The position numbers and the translations under genes were made by a program. This document shows, piece by piece, positions 1 through 11,851 of a DNA stretch of 64,000 bases. Each line of letters opens with the position of its first letter. Within the stretch, counting starts at the first letter, position 1. The notes below the pieces were generated by a model. It was not told where the DNA came from and did not search any database. It worked only from the letters and a program-made list of their open reading frames with translations. The DNA comes from Brachypodius melanocephalos (Eukaryota; Chordata; Aves; Passeriformes; Pycnonotidae): positions 42,380,653 through 42,444,652 of the forward strand of contig VZSR01003807.1 of the NCBI GenBank assembly GCA_013398615.1, given 5' to 3'.

Positions 1-3000
1 CCCTGTAAGGCAGAGTGAGCTCATTTCCCACCTGGCTCCGTGCCTGCTCTTCAGCTGACCGCATCCAGCACTAAGCCACTCGGAACACGAATGCTTATCA
101 GTCCCCAGCAGTGCCTGGAAATGTCCCTCCCGGGGCTCGTGCTGGGAGCTGCAGCTGATGCCGGACGGGAACACCTTCCCCCTTCACTCATTCCACCTCT
201 GTCTCTATCACAGGCTGTCAAAATACCCAGTCTTTGTTCTGCAAAGAGGTGAAGAAGGTGGAGCCTCCAGCTTTCAGGATAGAAGGTTTGCCAATACTGC
301 ATTCCTGGGCACAGAGGTCAAGGCCCAGGCACCAGGCATGGCCACCACACAACGGTGAGTATGGAGTCAGAGATCCTCTGGTGGGGATTCACATCAGTCT
401 CCACCCTCAGAGCTACATTTGAAGTGTTAAACCTGCACAGTTTAGAAAGGAGACAAAAGCACATTTTTTTTCCCCCAAAGCATCACTGTCAGTAAAATAA
501 CAGATCAAGAATCAATCCTTTTTCTCCCCTCTTTATGTAATAGCAATTGCCCTACAAGTCTCCAATCTCCCATCTGAATGCCTGGACACCACTAATTTTA
601 ATCAAAAGAGGGGAAAGACACCTTTGATGTCTCAGTAGGGCCATGAAGTCAAGGCAAAAGATGGAAACAACACAGTGGAAGGACTCTGAGAAGCATTGAC
701 TATGGTTTTATAGGAAAAACTGAGATCACCTCCTTGGTGGAAGCATCTCCAAGCGGACAGTAGATTCCTCCCTGCTCCCTCCATATGACCTCCTGAGATA
801 CCTGTCACTGCATGAGGAACACAACCTGGGACATATTGTCACCAAAGCTGGTAACCCCTGAGCTTCTAAAACCACTGCATGTGAAGACTGTTATTTAACA
901 AAGTGCAAGGGCAATGCACACCTGGGAGGCACACTGTGCTTGCCAAGGGCCAGCCAAGTGGGGGCTAAAAACAATGAGCCACTGCTGCGCCATTGCAAAC
1001 ATCCCAGCAGCACCGAGACCATCAAAGCTTGCAGCTTTTAGTGTCTCTTAGCATAAAATGTCTTTCCATTTTTCTCTTGCTTTCATCTCTCAGGTAGAGA
1101 TAAAGATGAAGAAACTGCTCAGTTCAAGTACCATATGAAATGAAAACTAAAGTAGGGAAGGAAAGGTTTTTGTAAAAATCTGGGATAAGACAGAGGGGTA
1201 GATATCTGAAGAGAGTGCTGATCACGAGGCCTGTGTTCTGCAGGGGGGAAAGTGAGACATACACATTGAAGCAGGGAACACAAGGACTGTTGGTATGTGC
1301 AACAAGTTAGGTAAACCTCACCACACATCCTCCCTCCCTGCTTGCCTGGTGACAGCAAGGATTACAGGACAACAAAGTGCCATTCATTACTGCATAGACA
1401 AGGTAAAGCAAGCAGATGCACATGTAAAGAGCAGACTCCCCCTGTTCTGCCCTTCCCATCCTGTTGGTCTTAGCAAGGCCTCAGGACCTGGGAGGCTCTA
1501 AGCTCACTTTGTCTTCATGTAAAAACCAAACCTTGGGCCTTGTAGCAAATCCCCAATGGCACAAAGTGTCCCTCCCATCAGCCCACGCTAGTTAAGATTA
1601 CTTAGCCTCTCTGTGCTTGGTTTTCTTACCAAAATGAATGGAACTACTTGCAGCAATTTCTTTTAATGTTAAAAGTCTTCTCAAACAACAACTGTTCAAC
1701 AAGCACAAAATATTGTGGCAAGCTCTGTACACATGAAACCAATACCTGATGGACAGCCAATCCTCAAACTTGTGCACATGCCAGGTTTTCCATTTCAGCA
1801 AATATGGACATCATTAACCTACATATGTGAACAGAGGACACCTTGTCTTTAGCAAGGGAACTCACCAGTGGCCAAAGACCCACTTTACACTGAAAGAGAA
1901 AGAGCAGTTGTTACAGATCTGCTGGGAAGAAATGTGCTTACGACTTCAATTTCCCCTGAACTTAACTCCTTCCCCCTCCTTAGACCGCCCCTGAGCATTA
2001 TGTAATTGTTAAAGGCAAGAAAACTCTCCTCCTTCTGCTCTTTCACACTGGTGCAGCCCAGCTCAGTGGAATCACCCTTTCATCTATGCTGCATGTGTGA
2101 GACCAGAAGCACAGAAAAATTTAACACAAAAAGCTGAGGACAGTGTTTCCTTTTGTAGCAAGGTAACTACTTGCCTTTAAAGACACACATTATTGAAAGC
2201 TAAATAGTCCTGTCAAATGACCACTGACAAGAACTAGAAAATGTGGTTTTGAGATTGCATAATAGGATTAGAAGTGAAGATTTAGAGTTCCTTTGGATTC
2301 ACATAGCTGGAATTCCATGAGGACTATACCTGGAGCCCGAATTACACCACAGAAAGCATAGCTGCCTTTCTTATGCTGAACTTCAGGCTTGCAAGGTTGA
2401 AGCAAATCTTTGAGCCAAGGATGAAAGGAAAACAGGCCACAGATATAAAGGAGCAGGTAGATGCTCACTTTTCTGAGCCATTCTGATGTGAACCAACCTA
2501 CAGATCACATGTCTTAAGCCAGTGGATGGTGACAGAGAAGGGCTTTCAGGCAGGTTGGATAATGTCCCAAACAAAGTGCAAACTCTGCTCATTCTCCTGC
2601 TGCATGACAGTGTCTCTGTCAACAAAAGGGATTTGCACTGACTTCTTTTTCTGGACAGGAAAGCAACGTGCACCTAGAGTAAATAAGCCAGAGAAATTTC
2701 CAGAACCCTTATTTCAAAATGACAGATATAGATATTTGGGTCATAGTTGGACTCAATGACCTTAAGGGTCTTTTCCAATCCAACCTGTAAGATTCTCTGA
2801 TTTTACTGTATCAAAATGTGTTCTGAAGCCAGAGGACATTCAGAAATGACACCAGCACCAGAAGCTGCTGCCTGAGTCAAGCAAGGATTTGGTAGATGCA
2901 CAGCAATAGCTTTAATTCCATGTGTCTCACTGGTGGGTAATCAATTGCTCAATTGATCCAATGGACTTGGATCTCACTCAAATCCAAGTTCTATTCGTGT

Positions 3001-3266
3001 CAACTGCAAGACCAGTGCTGATGAGAATCCCACTCCCCCAGCCCACAGCATATCAGACAGAGCTTCACAGTGCCCAGGCTGAGGTCCATGGGCCAGGATC
3101 CTACATCCCCCACCCTCCTCAGCACCCAGCCTTGTGCAGCTGCCTGCCCCAGCTCTGTAGTGAATCTCAGCCCACCTTATGTGTGGGAACTGTGATCCAG
3201 TGAACTGGTGAGGCGCTGCTGAAAGCTAAGTGATAACCGAGTTCTTCAGCAAGTTTCAAGATAAGC
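1..3266. other. Intergenic region left of MTO1
   Basis: No gene is recognised in the 3.2 kb beyond the MTO1 poly(A) signal. The open frames are short, and none resembles a family I know. The only recognisable repeat is a CR1 3' tail at about 2738-2802. A plus-strand segment at 214-354 has good splice-site flanks and is treated as a finding. In mammals the gene beyond the MTO1 3' end is EEF1A1, convergent with MTO1; no EEF1A1 coding sequence is visible here. Confidence 0.6.
2738..2802 (+). repeat. CR1 LINE 3'-end fragment
   Basis: A short segment reads like the last 65 bp of an avian CR1 element: the GGTCATAGTTGGACTCAATG block, then a TTTTCCAATCCAACCTGTAAGATTCT-type end. It is heavily 5'-truncated and has no coding part. 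Confidence 0.75.
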
Positions 3267-3276
3267 TTTATTTATT
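3267..3276 (-). other. MTO1: MTO1 polyadenylation signal
   Basis: The plus strand TTTATTTATT gives overlapping AATAAATAAA on the minus strand, about 550 nt downstream of the MTO1 stop codon. It is the clearest minus-strand poly(A) hexamer after the stop. The actual cleavage site needs transcript data. Confidence 0.6.
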
Positions 3277-3821
3277 TTAAAAGAGAAAAACACCTGCAGG
3301 ACGTGGTGTTTACCTTCAGTCTCCTACGTAAATTTAAATATTTGTGTAGCAAATTTCCACAGCCAGTGTCTCCTACGGGCTGACACCACACCAAGACACC
3401 AGACTGCATAGCCACTGCACAGCTGTGAACACAAGTCCTGAACTCAATGGTACACACTTTTCAGCTCCAATCCTCTTGCCATGGGCTTTGCATGGTAACA
3501 TTTCTTACTCATTTCAGAAGAACTAAACACTGTCCTTTAGAAGATGCAGATTTTGAAGTCTTCCAGATCGGAAGTCTTCCAGATGAGTGGAATTTTAAAA
3601 GCAATCCTCCTGTCTCTCCATTTGCATCAGCAAAATCACAGGCTGTATTTAGGTTTCTGAGCATTTACTAAGCGCATTCATCACCTTTGTTCTGTGCAAT
3701 CACACTGCCACGGAACCCAACTGCTGCTTTGGATCCAGCCAGCATGGGTGTTATCCTCATGGAAGAGGCTCAGGAGCACAGGGGATCTCGCTACAAAGTC
3801 CAGCAGGATCAGTGCCATTCT

Positions 3822-6800
3822 CTATAAAGGTGTTCTAACAAACTTTGTCTCCTCTTCAGAAAACTCTGCTGAAATCTGTCTTTGTGAAGTTGTTTTACCT
3901 GAGTATGTTTTCCCTGGGAAGCACTCCTCAGACTGAGGCATAGCTTTTAGCTTCTCTGTCTTCCGGTGGTCGGTTTTCACAAACCTTAGCAGGTTAACAA
4001 TAGCAGCTGGTGTGATTCCAGGGATACGGCTGACTGCACCGATCTGCACATGGAGACAGGAACAAGTTAACCACCACCAAACCTACACACTGGGGCTAGT
4101 GGGCATTCCTTTCCCTAATTCTTTCACCCCATGCCCCTTGAGAAGACAGAAGGGATTTATTTCACTGCTGCTCAGCCCTGCTGTGGCTGAATTTCTCACC
4201 GTCTGAGGGCGGTTTGCGTCCAGCTTCTCCCGCACCTCTGCAGAGAGTGAGGCATCAATGGCAAAGTAATCCAGGTCATCTGGCAGCTGGAGTGCCTCAT
4301 CACGACGCACTTCTTCCATTTCCTGCTGCTGGTTGACTACACACCACTCATAGGCAGCTGTGGTGGTCAGGGGAACAAGAAAGGCAGATATAGATAGATA
4401 CTCATGAGAAACAAGTCACTTGCAAGGAGTCTTGGAAGCGCAATGAGAAATTCCTAAGGAAATTTCCAGCCTCATAGATTATAGCACATCACTGCTTTGG
4501 AAGAAGTCATACTCTTTGATTTGTTACAGGAATTTAGATACATGGGTTATTTTTATCTTCTCATCACAACAAAGGATGGTCTATTTGATGGGGCAGTAAA
4601 GAGGAAAAAAACCCCAAGTGATCTTAACAACAGAGTGAAATACCAGTGCATAAATGGCTGTGGCTTATAGTAGAAAGTTCACACTGATCAGTATTTCATT
4701 TCTCTAAGCAGCAACATAAAACACACTAGAACAACTGCTCTCCCCTTACTGAACAAATGTATACAGATCACCACAGGAGACCCTAATCCTTGTACTCTAC
4801 CTTCTATTTTCAGTCTCTCTGCCAGCTCTCTCCACTGAGCAAGCTTGCCCAGGGGCTCTGGGATAGCCTTTGCCAGTATCTCCATGTTGGCACCTTGGTA
4901 TTGAAGGATGTCGAAGGCACTGTGGAGAACAAGAGTAAACATATACTGTAAAAAGGAGTCACACTTGTAAGGCAGATTTATGGCTGTTCCAAGCTCAAAC
5001 TTACAAAGTTCTTAGCTTAAGCCAGAACAACTGCAGAGCCAATCTCAATTCCCTACTATCTCCTCTCAGTACACAGAAGACCTGCTAAACTCCTGAACAG
5101 AGATTCCTCACATAAATTTATTTACAGCAAGACAGAAGGGACAAGGCAAGGGCACCAAGGAAAACCTTTCACACAGACTCTGTCAGCCAGGTCTTAGTCA
5201 CTGATTTAAAACAACAGAAAACAAAAGACAAGATAAAGTATGAGTAAGGGGAGTAAGGGCTCTTACGTACAAGAACAGCTACCACCTGACACCAGCCTGA
5301 AATTAACTGCTGCTTTTACCAGGCTTTTAGCAAAGCTGCAAAACATTGCAAAACCAACCCCAGCTGGTGATTCAGTGTAAAGACAGCAAGAGCTGTCTGG
5401 GCCAGTGGAGTACTCCCTTGCTTTGAGAGCACATGTAGGCACCAGAAAATGTGGACTAGTAGAAACACCAATGTCATGCTTATTCTATAGGCAAACACCA
5501 GATGTATGTCCTCTGAAGGTGGTAAAGTTGGAATCTTGAAGTACTGACAGCTTCAGGAAGGATGGACAAATGGTGTGAAACCACAAACCAAAGCAAACAT
5601 AGGGCAAACCAGAAAGCTCCAGGTGCAACCCTTACCTGAGAGGTGACCTACGATTGCTGCTTATGGGAACCTCTGGTAGTAACCGGGACCATTTGGATAT
5701 GCTGAACTGAAGTGACTTTAGCGTTGCCATTCCTTCCTCTAACGCAGCTCTCATCTTAACCGCCTGCTCATATCGCTGCTGTGACACACACCCAGCTTCT
5801 TCAAACCCTGCAAAGACAGACGGTGTGTGAGACAAAGGTCTACAGGCAGGCAGGGCTGGCCAGTGCAGGAGCTAGCACAGCAGAACACCTCTGTGAGTGA
5901 GCCTGGCGTCGGCGTTGTCGGGCCGCAGGGCCATGCGGAACTCCACGCGGCTGGTGAACATGCGGTAGGGCTCGCTGGTGCCCAGCGTGGTCAGGTCATC
6001 GATCAGCACTCCCACGTAGCCCTCGGTGCGACTGACGGTGAACGGAGGCTTGCCCTGAGCCCGCAGGCAGGCATTGATCCCAGCAATCACACCCTGCACA
6101 GGCAGAACAAACCAAACACCCATCGGTCTCCTCTTAGCAAAAGCATCAGCACATCTGCCCCCAAAGGCTCACACGTCAAACCATACCCAGGGAAATACAA
6201 CAGTCTGTGCCAGTAGTCCAGGCTGTTTCCTTCTGGTGACATTATGAGTGTCTGAAGGGCTTCTTGGCCCCTGCTGATGTGTCTGGAGACAATTCCCATG
6301 TTTTGAATTATACCTGCTTCACAGTCTCCATGTTGAAACACTTAACAGGACTTTTAAATACTATTGTTACTGCAACTTTAGCAACTGCAGACACTTGTAC
6401 AGATAGAAGTAAAAATATCTAAGGCAAATCTCGAATTAGGGTGAGCAACAAAAGTAAGAACATCTCATCTTGAGAACATCTCGTGAGCACAAAATAGGCC
6501 TAGCAAGACTATCACAAAGGCCAAGGTAATATCCCTTTCTGAGTGCTGAATACACAACAGTCAGATTTGCCCACCTGAGCTGCAGCTTCTTCATAGCCTG
6601 TCGTGCCATTTATCTGGCCTGCAAGGAAGAGGTGCTGAACGAGACGCGACTCGAGAGAAGCAGTCAGTTGTCGGGGGTCCAGAAAGTCATACTGCACCCC
6701 ATAGCCTGTGACACACAACAAGACAGATGTTACAGGAGGGATTGTCAAGGCTATCAGTGGAGCAGAATGGCTTATCAATTCTATTTATGATTTTCAAACA

Positions 6801-9800
6801 AAGAAAGGAAAAATCACTGCATCCAAGAATTGGTTTTGTTTCCTATTTCCTTGTTTTGCTACGCTCTAAACAAAACCTGTTTTTCATTAACTAGTAAATA
6901 AATATGACCAATAGATTCAAAGCTATTCAGCCCCCTCACCTGGCTGTAACATCTTGGCTTTTTCCAAGCCTGGGACAGATCTGATCACCTGCTCCTGAAG
7001 CTCAGGTGGCAGCGTCATGGACATGCCTTGGGGGTAAATGACATTGGACTCCAAGCCTTCGGGCTCCAGCCACACCTGATGTTCTCGGTCTGGGAAGCGC
7101 AGAACCTTTGATTCAAGAGAGGGACAGTACCTGCAACAGTAAACAGCCATGAGCAGCACCTGACATGGAGAAAAAATTACTTTCCAGAGCCCAAGCAGGA
7201 AAGACCCACAGCTCCAACCAGATTGCCGGCTTGTCCCCTTGACAACCTGGCACGATGCCACACACTCACCTTGGGCCCCTGGTTGTCTCCCTGACATGGT
7301 TGTTCAGGTGGAGGTTATCACAGATAATGTGCTGGGCCTTCAGGTTCGTGTGAGTCAGGTAACAGGGCAGCTGATCTTCCGGCTGGAAGAGGCCAAAGCT
7401 AGGCTTAAGTTAATCTGGTCACAATACTGTGTCCTTACTAAATAACTCAGAGATCTCCAAGACCTTTCCCATGATGGCTGGGTCTCCCTTCTGGGAGCAG
7501 TCAGCAGCACTGTCATACCCACTGTACAGACCGAACACGAGCGATATGAGAGCTTGAGCAATGTGCCCAAAACCAGACCGAGAACAGGATGGAACTCGGG
7601 AGTTTGGAATTCAAGTTCTATCCCATATGCCATACTCCTGATTACAGGATGGATATTCCCATTAAATCAACATGTTACATCACAGCTGATCACGGGAAAA
7701 AAAAAACAGCTCTGGAGTTAGAAGAGTAAGTGCTGATCCTACAGCTAACAGCCAGTTAATGAGTTTGATGAAGAAAAGAAAAAAACTCTCTCAGAGAGGG
7801 AAAAAAACAAACCTCAAAACTCTGCAACTAACATGAAAAATTCAAAGTTTGAAAAAACACCACCATGTGAAATAAAGTATTCCACTGATTTTTATGAAAA
7901 AGATTCAAAAGACTCGCATTCAAAATAGTGATAATGTAGCACCATAACTCTTAAAAAAATGCCAGTGAGTTACATATTAGTTAGCCAAGAGTTTTGTGAT
8001 TTTACATGGTTTTGATTTAGATCTGTGTTGGCTGAGTGTCAGTACAAAACCTTGAGAAATCATCCCACTGCACCTGCAGAAAGGAACTCTACGGACTCAT
8101 ACCCTTAGAGAACTTAATCAACAGCTGAAGATCAAAATTTGAAAAGAATTGTTTAATGTTTGTCACATAACTCAAGATGAATTATATGCCACAGAGCAAC
8201 AAAGGTATCTTGAGAAAGTTAAGGAGTCAAAAGTCTATACACCCCAGAAAACTTGATTAATATATTGCAGGTGCAGTAAGGGAGCCATTTCATAGGCCTG
8301 TACACTCCAGAAAACTTCATCAATAGTAATTGTCTAACCAGGACAGCAAATCTAATAAAGCACCGTTTAGCTGGATAAAACCTAGGTTATCCATTAAACA
8401 ACGACAGATGAGATGTTCTGGTAGTAACAGAAGAAACAGAACACCTATACCACGATGCACTAAATTGGGCAGACTTCTGGAAGTGTCTGTAAAAAACTGT
8501 GGATGTTATAGAATATGTAACTGCCTGAAAATTGTTGTTTCTTTGAACACGTTTATGGCGAATAAATTCCCAATATGTTCTCAATTTTGACTCAAAATTG
8601 TTATTAGGAATGTTTGTCTAACAGCTTTTTGCTGTTAGATTTAAAACTCTTGTTTCAAAACTTCTCCTACACATACCAAGGACTTCAAGTGATACTACTT
8701 TTGCCCTGTCCTGACTGTAAGAGGTTCTTGCAATTCCTTTATTTTCTGGGGAAAATTAAACTCCTGATATTTTACTCTGTGCTGTTTAATTACATTATGT
8801 AAAACCAGCCAATTTTCTATGATTTTCTTCAGAAACCTCTTCTGCTTTTAAGTTACTGTTAACCTGCCACCTCTCAGCTCTATGGATAAATCCATCCTTT
8901 CTCTTTCCCAGTCAATACTACAAATGATCTCTAATTTCAACATTTTAACCTTATTCTAGAGCTAAGATATGAAGCCAAACACTGTAAATCACCATGCAGG
9001 TGTAATACTGGAGATTTTGTAAAACCAGCCATGTAACCAGCATGTGAAGAATAATACTAGTACCAGTATCACATTTCACATAACTCTGAGTCCAGAAATA
9101 AAAAAAGTTCAGTTCTCAAGTTGAGAGGTGAGAATAAAAAGGTATCTGCTTTCAAAAGAACACAAGTAACTCCTCCCTCACATCTAGAGTCCTCAAAAAC
9201 ATAACACCTCCAGTACAAATACATCCCAGCTGCCTTTCTCAGCCACCAACTCCCTGGATTATGAGCACGATGTTCCCAGAACCACTCCCCACCCAGTTCT
9301 ATGGATTTGATGGGTGCATTGATGGGTGTTATCCCACCTTGATCCACACGGCCTCGCTGAGGAAGCTGAATGGCACCGGAGGGTTGTCAGCTGCACGTTC
9401 CTCCAGACCCCTGAAGTCAATCGTATCCTTGGCAAGTCGGGGTGGTGTCCCAGTCTTCAGCCTGCCCACAGCAAATCCCAGTTTCTCCAGCGTGTGAGCC
9501 AGCCCGATGGCTGGCTGGTCCCCCAGCCGCCCCGCCGGGTGCATCTCCAGGCCGATGTGGATCATACCCCTCAGAAACGTACCCGTGGTCAGGACAACAC
9601 TCCCAGCACGTACTGTGCTCCCATCCCCTGAAACAGCAAGTTCTCAGAATTGTACACATTTTAGCATCAACAAAGCCCCGGAATTCTGGTGCTTCTGTCT
9701 AAAACCAGACTAACAGCATTCACTGAGGGTTTATCTGTCTTCTATTACAAAATAATACCAGTATTTCCATAGTAAAAGCATCAATAGTAATAACTACAGT

Positions 9801-11416
9801 AAGCAGCATGTAGTTATTTCTGTATATTTATTATTCCTAAGCAAGTTACCCCAAACAAAGAAAACCACTCCTGGGAAAAAGACATATCCAGGCCTTTACT
9901 TGGGAAAGCTTATTAGAACAGCAAGGGGTAATGAAGTACAAGCCTGTTATTAATAAGACTCCAGAGTCCTGTAACATTGAGGGCAGGACACACCGTTTAC
10001 CAAACAGAATCTCAAAATACAGCATGGAATTCAGCATCATTAGCCTGAAGAAAATTAACTTAGTTAATTAACTTAGTCCCAGTATACTACCAATCCAGGT
10101 ATTTTTGACATTATATTACTTTGTATTACACATATTACCTGGTTTAGTTTACCCTTTACCTAAACCAGCTCTATTGGCTGATTCATCTTTCTCACTAATT
10201 GTATAGAATTAGAATAATTAATTATGTAATTAGAATTGTATAATTCATCTTTCTCATCAGTAAATCAGAAATGTGTACCCCAAAGGCTGCTCTTAGTGTG
10301 GAGTAACTGAAGGCACGTAGTGAGTTACTAGCACATACCCAGAACAACTCCTGTGACCTGGCATTTCCCAGGACGGCCGGGTTCTGGCTCTGTCAAGAGA
10401 AGATCCTCCACAGATGCCTCACGAACTGTCAACAGTGGTGTGTTAAGGATTTCTTTCTGTCATGAAAGGAGTTACTGCAAAAATCTAGGAACTTATGAGA
10501 CACGCAGGCAATCCCAAACCCCGCCGACTTCTGAAACATCTATTACCCACTTCCATTCTTACCAGGTCATTTGGCAGACACTCAGTTATGGTACTATCCT
10601 GATCTGTCAGGTAGAAGTTTTCATTCACATAAAGTTCTAGCTCAAATAAACTACTTGGTCATGAAGCCTGCCCTGTATCTAAAACACTAGAGAATTTTTT
10701 AAACGATGCTGAACTCCAACTACTTACACTGCCATCGAAGTACCAAACATAAGCGTTTCTAGGTTTGATCGATAAATAATGAAAACACGGCCCCTTCCTT
10801 CGTTATCCTCGGTCTCGTATCCCGACTCCCAGCACCCGAGAGCCGGCCCGGCGCGGCCCCTCACCTGCATGTTCTCCTTGTAGAGGCCGCGGTCGATCTG
10901 CGCGCGGAGCCCCCACACGGCCGGGCCCTTAGAGCGGTTCAGCACCTTGTAATGAACGCCGGAGCGATCGCACACGCGGCCGCACAGCCCGTCCAGGGCG
11001 TCCACCTCCCGCATGAGGTGCCCCTTCCCGATGCCGCCGAAGGACGGATTGCAGGACATTTCCCCTGGGCAATGACACAGGGACACCCTCAGCACCGCCC
11101 AAAGGCTCCCGAAACCTCCCCGGCTCAGCGCCGCTCCCCGGGCCGCGGAGACCCGACGCGCCCGCGGTAGCTTCCCTCGCCCACCCCGGGCACCCGCGGC
11201 AGTACCGATGGTGCCGATCTTGTGCGTGAGCAGAAGCGTGCAGGCCCCGCCGCGAGCGGCCGCCGCCGCCGCCTCCGTGCCCGCATGGCCCCCACCGATC
11301 ACGACCACCTCGTAGCGCGGCGCTGCCGCCGCCCCGACCTCGCTGCCCGCCCGGCGGTGCCCGGGGCGAGGCGCCGGCTTCAGCGGCAGGCGGCGGCAGC
11401 CGCTCCGCAGGAACAT
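3822..11416 (-). CDS. MTO1: MTO1, mitochondrial tRNA 5-taurinomethyluridine synthesis protein (complete, 12 exons)
   Basis: MTO1 is the FAD-dependent GidA/MnmG-family partner of GTPBP3. Together they install 5-taurinomethyl groups on wobble uridine 34 of several mitochondrial tRNAs. Coding exons, 5' to 3' on the minus strand: 11416-11206, 11064-10865, 10456-10339, 9627-9338, 7382-7270, 7130-6940, 6705-6575, 6093-5889, 5807-5636, 4919-4801, 4357-4200, 4043-3822. They sum to 2130 nt (709 aa plus TAG), close to the roughly 717 aa of human. Every junction is GT-AG and in phase. The N-terminus is Arg-rich and lacks acidic residues before position 26, as expected for a mitochondrial presequence. 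The FAD Rossmann motif GGGHAGTEAA is at residues 41-50. The GidA blocks CNPSFGGIGKGH (exon 2) and RGPRYCPSLESK (exons 5/6) are intact. The start is fixed by homology and a GCCATG context. The last 50 residues diverge from human. The exon 8 donor (GTGTTC) is weak but preserves phase. It shares a head-to-head promoter with CGAS. Confidence 0.96.
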
Positions 11417-11851
11417 GGCAGCTGGGCCGGCCCTCCCGGCAGCGGCTCCTCCGCCCCGGAGCGAGAGGCGGGGCCGGCGGGCCCGGCACCTCCCCGCGGC
11501 CGCCCGTCCTGTGGCCCCGTGCGGCTGGAAAAGCCGGGCGGTGCCGGTGCTCACGTGTCCTCGGCCCGCGGGCGGGCAGGAGGAGCCGCCCGCGAGCGGG
11601 AAAACGCTCCCCGCGGATTGGAGGAAGCTTGGAGCGGCTTGGTTGTTGCTGCCGGAGCTTTCCTGTGCCCGGGTCAGAGCTGGCAGCGCCGGGCAGCGCC
11701 TCGCCCTCGCCTCCGCCCCGCTCGCCGTGTTTCGTTTCCTAGGGGAGGCGCGCTGCCTGGAAGAGGAACTCGCCTGAAGCCAGAGGCGGGAAGCCCATTG
11801 CCCGCGGGGCCGCGCTCATCGTCTTGCGGGTGCGGAGAGGGAACAGCGGCC
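11417..11851. promoter_or_regulatory. Bidirectional MTO1/CGAS promoter
   Basis: Only 435 bp separate the two divergent start codons, all within one CpG island and without a recognisable TATA box. Candidate sites by eye are a palindromic E-box CACGTG at 11552-11557 (USF/MYC/TFEB class), an E2F-like GCGGGAAA at 11596-11603, and an inverted CCAAT box (ATTGG) at 11617-11621. The layout implies that a housekeeping mitochondrial gene and an innate immune sensor share promoter chromatin. I saw no strong interferon-stimulated response element. Transcription start sites cannot be placed from sequence alone. Confidence 0.75.

Noticed and set aside
5889..5889. Possible mis-splice at the weak MTO1 exon 8 donor (GTGTTC)
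   Set aside because: The junction keeps phase and joins conserved residues on both sides, so the gene is not called broken.
10929..11489. 186-codon minus-strand frame overlapping MTO1 exons 1-2
   Set aside because: It is an alternative frame of MTO1; the true frame is fixed by the Rossmann and GidA motifs and by splice phase.
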